A stretch of 11,077 bases of DNA from Deltaproteobacteria bacterium (GTDB taxonomy: Bacteria > Desulfobacterota > Desulfuromonadia > Geobacterales > Pseudopelobacteraceae): the NCBI GenBank assembly GCA_016219145.1, contig JACRCG010000137.1:1-11077 (forward strand). The letters run 5' to 3'. Below are positions 1 to 4,596 of the stretch, piece by piece; the stretch's first letter is position 1; each line of letters begins with the position of its first letter. The notes beneath the pieces are model-generated. The model was not told the origin of the DNA. It worked only from the letters and a program-made list of their open reading frames with translations, and did no database searches. A program made the translations under genes and the position numbers.

Positions 1-226
1 CCGTGGAACTTCGTCATGTTGTGCTGACTTGTCCGGATGATGGCCTTGTATGCTGTTTCTGTTCGTCGGCTCATAGCTTTGCGCTCCGGCTTCCTCCAGA
101 CCCCTCCTCGCGGAGACGCCCTTGCCTTCGGCTAGTACTTGTTTTACCCTGTCTCACGACAGTGACTGGATTCTCGTACAGGGGACTTGCACCCCATAAG
201 TTCACGCCCATGACGGGCGTACACAC
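1..226 (-). mobile_element. Group II intron, 5' end (domain I start), partial at left edge
   Basis: Read on the minus strand, this stretch begins at 226 with GTGTG, the group II intron 5' consensus (GUGYG). A 6-bp hairpin follows (204-209 with 215-220). Then comes a GGGG/CCCC hairpin with loop TGCAAGT (181-195), the counterpart of the GGGUGAGAGUCCC element near the start of bacterial group IIC introns. Further in, motifs such as AGCCGAAGGCAAGGG, GGAGGAAGC and GAACAGAAACAGCATACAAGG follow the order I remember from the domain I of the Oceanobacillus IIC intron. Domains II-VI and the reverse transcriptase must lie beyond position 1. The intron sits immediately next to the L'' arm of an attC site and runs opposite to the cassette genes, which is the arrangement known for group IIC-attC introns. 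The class assignment is inferred, because no RT is visible. Confidence 0.72.
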
Positions 227-306
227 CGGGATGGACGCGGACGGACAAAAACGCGTCGATGAAGCTGACGCATTTTCGCCGCCGGTCATCCCCTAAAACG
301 TTGAAA
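227..306 (+). other. Integron attC site, interrupted (L''-VTS-L'-R' half; R'' side displaced by the intron)
   Basis: GGGATG (228-233), an unpaired G234 and AC (235-236) pair with GTCATCCC (285-292). This gives an L''/L' stem with one extrahelical G, typical of attC recombination sites. A 7-nt spacer (293-299) separates it from an R' box GTTGAAA at 300-306, with ACGTTG core sequence. The variable terminal structure between the arms is about 48 nt and holds a further perfect hairpin, GACGCG (234-239) with CGCGTC (252-257), which competes with part of the outer stem. The R'' box expected left of 227 is missing because intron sequence starts there. The R' box is the exact reverse complement of the R'' box of the next attC, which supports the reading. 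Confidence 0.68.
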
Positions 307-317
307 GATTAAAGGAA

Positions 318-545
318 ATGAAAGACAACCAGAATTTTGAGGCGCAGAAAAGTCGGATATACCGACGAATGTGGGTCGGTTCCGTTCTAGGAGGTTCTAT
401 TTTCTTAGCCGGAGGCCTTGGACTTGCGTGGTTCGGAGACAATATGAACCCAGTGGCTGGATTAGGAGTTCTGGTTTTAGCGACAATCGGAGTCGTCGTC
501 GGCGCATTAGTGGGAACCTTGGAAAAACCAAAGAACCAAGAGTAA
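318..545 (+). CDS. Cassette-borne small membrane protein, unknown function
   Basis: This is a 75-residue protein I do not recognise. A charged N-terminus (residues 1-19, with several Lys and Arg) precedes two hydrophobic, glycine-rich segments at about 21-39 and 44-68. A short polar tail ends in Lys-Pro-Lys-Asn-Gln-Glu. It is therefore probably a two-pass inner-membrane hairpin protein. A purine-rich AAAGGA lies at 311-316, unusually close to the ATG at 318. An in-frame ATG at 369 would remove the charged N-terminus and has no better ribosome site, so I keep 318. It starts only 17 nt after the cassette boundary and ends 8 nt before the next gene, which suggests co-translation. Its A+T-rich composition differs from the G+C-rich attC and intron sequence around it. 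The glycine-zipper look could suit a small toxin or an accessory subunit, but nothing in the sequence proves either. Confidence 0.6.
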   Translation: MKDNQNFEAQKSRIYRRMWVGSVLGGSIFLAGGLGLAWFGDNMNPVAGLGVLVLATIGVVVGALVGTLEKPKNQE

Positions 546-553
546 AAAAACAT

Positions 554-994
554 ATGATAAAAGCAGAAAACGAGACCGTAATCCCTGCACTTTTAGCAAT
601 TCTCATGTCGTTGACGATAGTTCTATATTTTTCCCCTACGCCTCACAGCGTTTGGGGCGTTACCTTCTTTGGAATCAAATACTCCTTAGCCATTTGGGTT
701 GTCCCTGTCTCTTCTGGCGTAATTACAGCAATCGTGTTTTTTTACATGTCAAAGAGACCGAGCTTGCAAGAAAAATGCATAAGGACAGGGGCGTTGGGTG
801 GCCTTATGTCTTTCATCGGTTACGCATTGGTGCACACTGCGTTAGCTGTACTGACCGGTATGCCGTTTGATATGGCTCCTGTCCTACTTTTGATGATTTT
901 TGAATTTGGTGGCGTTCTCTTTTTGCCGCTTTCTTTAATATTGGGAATCACCGGTTTACTAGCAGCAAGAAAACTAAATCACTTGAAAAACTAA
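554..994 (+). CDS. Cassette-borne multi-pass membrane protein, unknown function
   Basis: This 146-residue, strongly hydrophobic protein belongs to no family I recognise. Hydrophobic stretches lie at about 11-26, 44-65, 75-95 and 100-131, the last long enough for one or two passes, so four or five membrane segments are likely. The C-terminus is basic (ARKLNHLKN). The chosen ATG at 554 follows the stop of the upstream gene by 8 nt. A poor AAGAG (539-543) about 11 nt upstream is the only ribosome-site candidate, so coupling to the upstream gene is plausible. The same frame is open further upstream to 371, but that stretch overlaps the first cassette gene and reads as low-complexity Arg/Ser sequence, so I reject it. 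The stop lies 3 nt before the attC R'' box, the tight packing usual for integron cassettes. Confidence 0.62.
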   Translation: MIKAENETVIPALLAILMSLTIVLYFSPTPHSVWGVTFFGIKYSLAIWVVPVSSGVITAIVFFYMSKRPSLQEKCIRTGALGGLMSFIGYALVHTALAVLTGMPFDMAPVLLLMIFEFGGVLFLPLSLILGITGLLAARKLNHLKN

Positions 995-997
995 AGA

Positions 998-1062
998 TTT
1001 CAACCACTCGGCGGCACGCGGTCTCCGCTACGCTCCGCCGGTGCGCCTCGGCCACGTTGTCG
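998..1062 (+). other. Integron attC recombination site, complete
   Basis: The R'' box TTTCAAC (998-1004), a 5-nt spacer, and a foldable core are followed by R' ACGTTG (1054-1059). CAAC 1001-1004 pairs with GTTG 1056-1059. GGC (1010-1012) and GCAC (1014-1017) pair with GTGCGCC (1041-1047), leaving G1013 extrahelical, the hallmark that orients integrase binding. GCGG (1018-1021) can pair further with CCGC (1035-1038). At about 60-65 bp it has normal attC length. The R' box continues as GTTGTCG rather than a clean GTTRRRY, which suggests that the following DNA is a decayed or substituted next cassette. Confidence 0.78.
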
Positions 1063-1077
1063 CGACACGAAGTCGCG
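1061..1077. repeat. Perfect hairpin just after the attC site
   Basis: CGCGAC (1061-1066) and GTCGCG (1072-1077) form a 6-bp perfect stem with a 5-nt loop, directly after the R' box. There is no T-run, so it is not an intrinsic terminator. Stem-loops are preferred landing places for group IIC introns and for IS elements, which may explain the debris next to it. Confidence 0.4.
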
Positions 1078-1084
1078 TTGATGA

Positions 1085-1317
1085 CTGTCTGGCTGAATCC
1101 CGAGAGGTTCTGACCAGACCCCGCGTTCCCCCGCGGGTATCCTAGGAAGGCGTGCTGTCATGGTGCATCCATGCTGGTGCGAAGCCCTTCCGACAATGTA
1201 CCGAATCCCGCTTCGGCGGGAGGGGTGGAAGCCGCGAGGCAACTGCCCTCCTGGAAGCCTCAACCTGGGTGAGGGCTAGGATTCCGGGTGATATGGTTAA
1301 CACAAGGATGAAGCATA
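1085..1317 (+). other. Structured RNA remnant, probably truncated group II intron domain I
   Basis: No convincing gene lies here, but the stretch is full of hairpins: GTCTGG/CCAGAC (1087-1092 and 1114-1119), ATGG/CCAT around 1159-1171, and CCCGC-TTCG-GCGGG near 1207-1220. From about 1168 the order of short motifs (GGTGCGAAGCCC, then GTGGAAGCCGCGAGGCAAC, then GAGGGCTAGG, then AAGGATGAAGCATAA) resembles the middle and 3' part of bacterial group II intron domain I. No GUGYG start, reverse transcriptase or domain V is seen. It stops where the transposase element begins at 1318 and does not obviously resume after 2357. The identification is a motif-order judgement from memory. Another structured RNA is possible. 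Confidence 0.4.
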
Positions 1318-1336
1318 AGGGGTCGCGTCTACATAT

Positions 1337-1366
1337 TTCACATTTACAGCCATTCCTTGATATGAT
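1337..1366 (+). promoter_or_regulatory. Putative sigma-70 promoter of the RAYT gene
   Basis: TTCACA (1337-1342), an 18-nt spacer, then TATGAT (1361-1366): five of six consensus matches in each box. It lies inside the element, between the left inverted end and the transposase start, so the element would carry its own promoter. Confidence 0.42.
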
Positions 1367-1398
1367 AAAGCTGTCTCATCAATCAAAGGAGAGCATCC

Positions 1399-2337
1399 AT
1401 GGCAAGGCCCTTACGAATTGAATATCCTGGCGCTTTTTACCACGTAACTTCGCGCGGCAATGAGCGGAAGGACGTATTCAAAAGCCAGAAAGACCGGGAG
1501 AGATTTCAATCCTATCTGGAATCTGCAACCACACGCTACGACGCGGTAATTCATGCCTACTGCCTTATGAGCAACCATTATCATCTGTTACTGGAGACAC
1601 CGGCAGGAAACTTATCGCAGATCATGCGTCACATAAACGGCGCTTACACAACCTACTTCAACGTAAAAAGAAAGAGAACGGGGCACCTGTTCCAGGGAAG
1701 ATACAAAGCAATACTTGTAGATGCGGACGAATACGCAACCGAGCTTTCCCGGTACATCCATCTGAATCCGGTGGGTGCAAAAATTGTCGCCAGGCCTGAA
1801 GAATACCAGTGGACAAGCTACAGATGCTACACAGGACAAAGCACCACTCCGGCCTGGCTGAAGACGGATTTTATCCTGAAATATTTTGCAGCCAAACCAG
1901 CGGAAGCCAACAGAAAATATTGCCTGTTTGTTGAAGATAAGCTGGGGAAAGAGTACGAAAACCCATTAAAGGGCGTAGTCGGGTCATCACTACTTGGAAG
2001 CCCCGGATTCATAGAAGAAATAACGGCAGTTCATCTGCAGGAAAAGGCGGTCGGCAGAGATGTTCCGGCACTACGCCAGCTCACAAAGCAGCCACTTCCG
2101 GAAGATATCATCAGAGAGGTAAAAACAGTCTTTGCAGACAATGAAAAGCTGGCGAGGCAAGCGGCAATGCATCTCTGCCACAAGTATAGCGGCTCGAAGT
2201 TAAGGGAGATAGGGAGTCTGTTCGATGTGCGCGAATCGGCAATAACTGAAGGAAGCCGCAGGCTTGCAATGAAGGTAGCTGAGGATAAGCAGCTGAAGGA
2301 GAGGGTGGAAAAAGTGAAGAGGAAGATGGGAATATGA
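1399..2337 (+). CDS. REP-associated tyrosine transposase (Y1_Tnp family, RAYT)
   Basis: This 312-residue single-strand DNA transposase/nuclease is of the IS200-like HUH type. The N-terminal start ARPLRIEYPGAFYHVTSRGN is the classic opening of this family. The metal-binding HUH motif is H60-Y-H62 in LMSNHYHLLLE. The nucleophilic tyrosine is Y119 in RYIHLNPV. The catalytic domain covers about residues 1-150. The C-terminal half carries a helix-turn-helix like that of DnaA domain 4 (about 268-292, with LREIGSLFDVRESAIT), and ends in a charged helix rich in Lys and Glu. The frame is intact and both catalytic motifs are complete, so the protein is probably functional. AAAGGAGAG 8 nt upstream fixes the ATG. 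Such proteins cut and join REP-like hairpin sequences, and the inverted ends around this gene are the likely substrate. Confidence 0.88.
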   Translation: MARPLRIEYPGAFYHVTSRGNERKDVFKSQKDRERFQSYLESATTRYDAVIHAYCLMSNHYHLLLETPAGNLSQIMRHINGAYTTYFNVKRKRTGHLFQGRYKAILVDADEYATELSRYIHLNPVGAKIVARPEEYQWTSYRCYTGQSTTPAWLKTDFILKYFAAKPAEANRKYCLFVEDKLGKEYENPLKGVVGSSLLGSPGFIEEITAVHLQEKAVGRDVPALRQLTKQPLPEDIIREVKTVFADNEKLARQAAMHLCHKYSGSKLREIGSLFDVRESAITEGSRRLAMKVAEDKQLKERVEKVKRKMGI

Positions 2338-2349
2338 ATTGTGTAGACG

Positions 2350-2411
2350 CGACCCCTATAAGTAGCCTCGACCCCTATAAGTAGCCTAGACGCGACCCCT
2401 ATAAGTAGCCT
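2350..2411 (+). repeat. Iterated RAYT right-end repeat (three 19-nt copies)
   Basis: The unit CGACCCCTATAAGTAGCCT occurs at 2350-2368, 2369-2387 and 2393-2411. Copies one and three are preceded by TAGACG, the rest of the inverted end, while copy two lacks it. Each copy contains GTAG, the tetranucleotide that the E. coli TnpA-REP recognises beside REP hairpins (known for E. coli, only suggestive here). Repeated use of one landing site, or slippage after insertion, could produce this pattern. Confidence 0.75.
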
Positions 2412-2424
2412 CGTTATGCTACTT
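2403..2424. repeat. Hairpin AAGTAGC/GCTACTT at the edge of the RAYT repeat array
   Basis: AAGTAGC (2403-2409) and GCTACTT (2418-2424) are perfect inverted repeats around an 8-nt loop. The left arm belongs to the third repeat copy and the right arm to the flanking DNA. This suggests the element end sits in, or made, a palindromic target. ACGTTGTC follows at 2427, the same octamer found at the R' box of the complete attC. Confidence 0.5.
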
Positions 2425-2429
2425 TGACG

Positions 2430-2456
2430 TTGTCTTTGAAATTCAGGCAGTATATT
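2430..2456 (+). promoter_or_regulatory. Possible promoter of the Abi RNA/gene unit
   Basis: A TATATT box (2451-2456) lies 15 nt after TTGTCT (2430-2435), a shorter spacing than ideal. Transcription would begin about 2463, a few bases before the folded sequence at 2472. Both boxes are imperfect, so this is a weak call. Confidence 0.25.
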
Positions 2457-2462
2457 TTGGAC

Positions 2463-2538
2463 AATAAAAAACCCCGGGATCGTCACCGACTCAAGGTCGG
2501 GAGAGGATTTCTCCGGGGGCTGCATACAAATAATAGCC
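2463..2538 (+). ncRNA. Candidate structured RNA upstream of the Abi/HEPN gene
   Basis: The sequence 2472-2518 folds compactly. CCCCGG (2472-2477) pairs with CCGGGG (2513-2518). Inside is CCGAC/GTCGG (2486-2490 with 2496-2500), and next to it GAGA/TCTC (2501-2504 with 2510-2513), whose base overlaps and competes with the outer stem. GGCT (2518-2521) can pair with AGCC (2535-2538), again sharing a base with the outer stem, so alternative folds or a pseudoknot are possible. There is no T-run, which argues against a terminator. Abi_2-family genes are known to be preceded by conserved structured RNAs (I recall a Rfam family named abiF RNA), thought to restrain the toxin. The link here is inferred from position, not a verified family match. 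Confidence 0.5.
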
Positions 2539-2552
2539 ATTGCGGGTGATAC

Positions 2553-3266
2553 ATGCAAGCAAATTTTTCTGATCAACTTCGCCGAGCAATATCGCATGAA
2601 CGCCTCGACGCCTACCGTCAACGCGGTTCCAGCAATGATGATGCGGAGCTCTTTGCCCATTATGCTTGGAATATGGCGCTGTCCGAAAGCCTTTACACCC
2701 CGCTTCAGTGTTTGGAAGTCAGTCTGAGAAACAGCATTCATGATGCCGCTTCGTCACAATTCAAAACAGATGCATGGTTTGACCTGCCCGGAGTACTCTC
2801 TCCGCAGGAAATCAACAAAGTGCAAGAAGCAAAAAACGCTCTTATCAAAGGCAAAAAGCCGCTTGACGCAGGGAGGATAATCCCGGAACTGACCTTCGGT
2901 TTCTGGACGAGCCTGTTTGACGTACGGTACGAAAAAATATTCTGGCCGTGGTTACTGAAGCCAGTTGCCCCCAATATGCCCCGCCACATCAGGATCAGAA
3001 AGAATCTCTCCAAACGTCTCAACCGCATCCGAACACTCAGAAATCGGATATTTCATCATGAACCAATCTGGCATTGGCGCGACCTTCAAAACCAACATAC
3101 TGACACTCTCGAAACCATCACTTGGGTGAATCCTGCAATGAAGGCTTTTGTGGAGCAGTTCGACCGATTTGAAGAGATTTACAAGAATGGCATCGGAGAG
3201 TACCGCAAAATTATCAATGTTCTACCAGAAGAGATAATATCCAACAATCGGCACGACCGGGCCTAA
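2553..3266 (+). CDS. Abi_2/AbiF-type abortive-infection protein (HEPN RNase)
   Basis: This is a 237-residue protein of the Abi_2 (AbiD/AbiF) family. The typical N-terminal block, with LYTPLQCLEVSLRNSIHDA at about 48-65, is followed by ELTFGFWTSLF (112-122). The signature RNRIFHHEP (R163 to P171) includes R163-x4-H168, the HEPN RNase catalytic pattern. A second RN-x-x-H (R59, H63) lies in the N-terminal half. HEPN proteins of this kind cut RNA and stop growth on phage infection. Length is normal and the frame is intact. The ATG at 2553 has only a weak GCGGGTG ribosome site, which fits low basal translation of a toxin. No protein antitoxin adjoins it, but a folded RNA lies just upstream. The gene sits between mobile-element debris and proB, in a typical accessory position. 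The specific phage target cannot be seen. Confidence 0.8.
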   Translation: MQANFSDQLRRAISHERLDAYRQRGSSNDDAELFAHYAWNMALSESLYTPLQCLEVSLRNSIHDAASSQFKTDAWFDLPGVLSPQEINKVQEAKNALIKGKKPLDAGRIIPELTFGFWTSLFDVRYEKIFWPWLLKPVAPNMPRHIRIRKNLSKRLNRIRTLRNRIFHHEPIWHWRDLQNQHTDTLETITWVNPAMKAFVEQFDRFEEIYKNGIGEYRKIINVLPEEIISNNRHDRA

Positions 3267-3279
3267 AACCCGCCCGGTC
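3255..3279 (+). terminator. Hairpin over the stop codon of the Abi gene
   Basis: GACCGGGC (3255-3262) and GCCCGGTC (3272-3279) form a perfect 8-bp stem with a 9-nt loop that contains the TAA stop. No T-tract follows, so termination would be inefficient or factor-dependent. It may instead protect the mRNA 3' end. Confidence 0.4.
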
Positions 3280-3416
3280 AGCCTCAGCCCCGCTAATCGC
3301 AAAAACAAAAGAGGACAAACCAATGCCCCCCAGAATACTCATTGAGTGACCAAAAAGGGTCATATCACAATCACTTACAAGCCTTTTCAAAATTCAACCC
3401 ATTCTGAACGCAACAT

Positions 3417-3447
3417 CGCCCTGCCTCTCTATTCAAGAAGCAGGGCG
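3417..3447 (-). terminator. Hairpin downstream of proB
   Basis: CGCCCTGC (3417-3424) and GCAGGGCG (3440-3447) form a perfect 8-bp stem with a 15-nt loop, about 28 nt past the proB stop on the minus strand. There is no U-run on either side, so it is at best a weak or Rho-assisted terminator separating proB from the convergent accessory genes. Confidence 0.4.
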
Positions 3448-3474
3448 GTATACTCCAAGCAGCAACCCGCCTTC

Positions 3475-4596
3475 CTACAAAACAACCAGATTATCCCGAT
3501 GAACAATCACATCACCGTAGTGATATCCCAGCACAGCTTCTATTTCAGAACTTTTCCGCCCGGCCAGCCTGGTGATTTCTGCGCTGGAGTAATCTGAAAG
3601 TCCGCGGGCAAACTCTTTGCCGTCCGTACCGCAGATTCTTACGCTGGAACCCCTCTCAAAACGCCCCTCGGCCCTTGTCACGCCTGACGGCAGCAGACTC
3701 TTCCCGCTCTTCAGCAGAACAGCTCTGGCGCCGTCGTCCACAAATATCCTTCCGGCCGGCTTGAGGGTAAAAGCGATCCAGTGCTTGCGACGATTGAGGC
3801 CATCCCGCGAAGGGAGAAAAAGCGTTCCGACTTCATCACCGCGCAGAGCAGCCTGAATGATTTGCTCTCGCTTGCCGGAAACCATGATGGTAGCGACACC
3901 GTTCCGTCCGGCTTTTCTGGCGGCAGCAACCTTGGTGGCCATGCCGCCGGTGCCGAGGTTTGAGGCCGAGCCGCCTGCCGCACGTTCAATTTCTTTCGTA
4001 ATGCTCCTCACCAGCGGGATCAGCTTTGCGTCCGGGACAGTCAGGGGGTCGGCGCTGTAAAGCCCCTCGATATCGGTCAGTATCAGCAGCAGATCGGCCT
4101 CGGCCACATTGGTCACCAGCGCCGAGAGGTTGTCGTTGTCTCCAAACTTGATTTCATCCACTACGACGGTATCGTTCTCGTTGATGATCGGAATTATGCC
4201 AAAACCGAGCAGGGCGTCCAGAGTGGCCCTGGCATTCAGGAAGCGCTGGCGGCTTGCCAGATCTTCACTGGTCAAAAGAACCTGGGCAGCTTTAAGGTTA
4301 TGCGGAGAGAGCGCTTCTTCGTAAGCCCGCATCAGACGGGTCTGTCCGACCGCAGCGGCGGCCTGTTTGTGCGGGATGGTCTTCGGTCTTTCCGTCAGCC
4401 CAAGCTCGCTTCTGCCGGCGGCAATCGCGCCGGAGGAGACAACTACGATCTGCAAACCCTGCTGGTGGAGAACGGCAATGTCCCGGCAGATCCGGCCGAT
4501 TACAGCCATATCCAGAGCAGCATCGGCGTCGGTAAGCACCCGGCTGCCGATCTTTATCACAACACGCTTTACCCCTTTTAGAATCTCCGTGCGCAT
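3475..4596 (-). CDS. proB: Glutamate 5-kinase
   Basis: ProB phosphorylates L-glutamate to glutamyl-5-phosphate with ATP, the first and feedback-controlled step of proline synthesis, in the cytoplasm. From the chosen start it has 373 residues, the usual length of the two-domain form. The amino-acid kinase domain (about 1-260) shows KIGS (15-18), SSGAI (54-58), INENDTV (138-144), FGDNDNLSA (151-159), TDIEGLY (174-180) and GTGGMATK (216-223). A PUA domain follows (about 280-365). The frame is open 27 nt further upstream. The ATG at 4596 is preferred because it has AGAGG upstream, gives the family-standard N-terminus, and overlaps the obgE stop as TGATG, indicating translational coupling. No proA is in the window. 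In many related genomes nadD follows proB; here it is accessory DNA. Confidence 0.95.
   Translation of the reverse strand: MRTEILKGVKRVVIKIGSRVLTDADAALDMAVIGRICRDIAVLHQQGLQIVVVSSGAIAAGRSELGLTERPKTIPHKQAAAAVGQTRLMRAYEEALSPHNLKAAQVLLTSEDLASRQRFLNARATLDALLGFGIIPIINENDTVVVDEIKFGDNDNLSALVTNVAEADLLLILTDIEGLYSADPLTVPDAKLIPLVRSITKEIERAAGGSASNLGTGGMATKVAAARKAGRNGVATIMVSGKREQIIQAALRGDEVGTLFLPSRDGLNRRKHWIAFTLKPAGRIFVDDGARAVLLKSGKSLLPSGVTRAEGRFERGSSVRICGTDGKEFARGLSDYSSAEITRLAGRKSSEIEAVLGYHYGDVIVHRDNLVVL

Larger units (their letters stand above)
301..1056 (+). mobile_element. Integron gene cassette, 756 bp, with two small membrane-protein genes
   Basis: The cassette runs from the cut point of the first R' box (G300/T301) to the G of the second R' box (1056). 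Integron cassettes excise as circles, so the first bases of a cassette should be complementary to the R'' box of its own attC. GTTGAAA at 300-306 and TTTCAAC at 998-1004 match perfectly. Both genes point towards the attC, the normal orientation. No promoter is evident inside, so expression would depend on upstream sequence, now replaced by an antisense-oriented intron. No integrase gene is visible, so this may be a cluster of attC sites lacking an integrase (CALIN) or the end of a longer array off-window. Confidence 0.75.
1318..2357 (+). mobile_element. RAYT (TnpA-REP) element with 16-bp inverted ends
   Basis: The sequence AGGGGTCGCGTCTACA at 1318-1333 is matched perfectly in inverted orientation at 2342-2357, flanking a single tyrosine (Y1) transposase gene. 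RAYTs are usually domesticated relatives of IS200/IS605 transposases that act on short REP-like palindromes or inverted pairs rather than on long terminal repeats. Here the paired ends bracket the gene closely: 65 nt before the ATG, and 4 nt between the stop and the right repeat. The element interrupts the structured RNA to its left. Extra copies of the right end follow at 2369-2411. Confidence 0.7.

Noticed and set aside
3..296. Open reading frame of 97 codons on the plus strand
   Set aside because: It lies antisense to group II intron domain I and across the attC stem. Such translated intron and attC sequence is commonly misannotated as a hypothetical protein, and it has no ribosome site.
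1000..1263. Minus-strand reading frame of 87 codons
   Set aside because: It covers the attC and the structured intron-like stretch, is Arg/Gly/Pro-rich as expected from G+C-rich hairpins, and has no start signal.
2345..2411. Considered as a CRISPR array
   Set aside because: The units are 19 nt and tandem, without unique spacers, and they match the transposable element's own end.
2472..2518. Considered as an intrinsic terminator for the RAYT gene
   Set aside because: There is no T-tract after the stem, the fold has several branches, and it lies over 130 nt past the transposase stop directly before the Abi gene.
2031..2741. Long minus-strand frame of 236 codons
   Set aside because: It runs antisense through the transposase end, the repeats, the folded RNA and the Abi gene start. 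No family features are visible, and the plus-strand genes explain the DNA.
3323..3349. Eight-codon ORF (ATG with AAGAGGA upstream)
   Set aside because: The ribosome site is good, but eight codons followed by TGA cannot be called a gene. It may be the stub of a gene lost at the junction, with nothing to prove it.
3346..3597. GTG-started 83-codon frame on the plus strand
   Set aside because: Most of it is antisense to the 3' end of proB, and its sequence shows no family or structural features.
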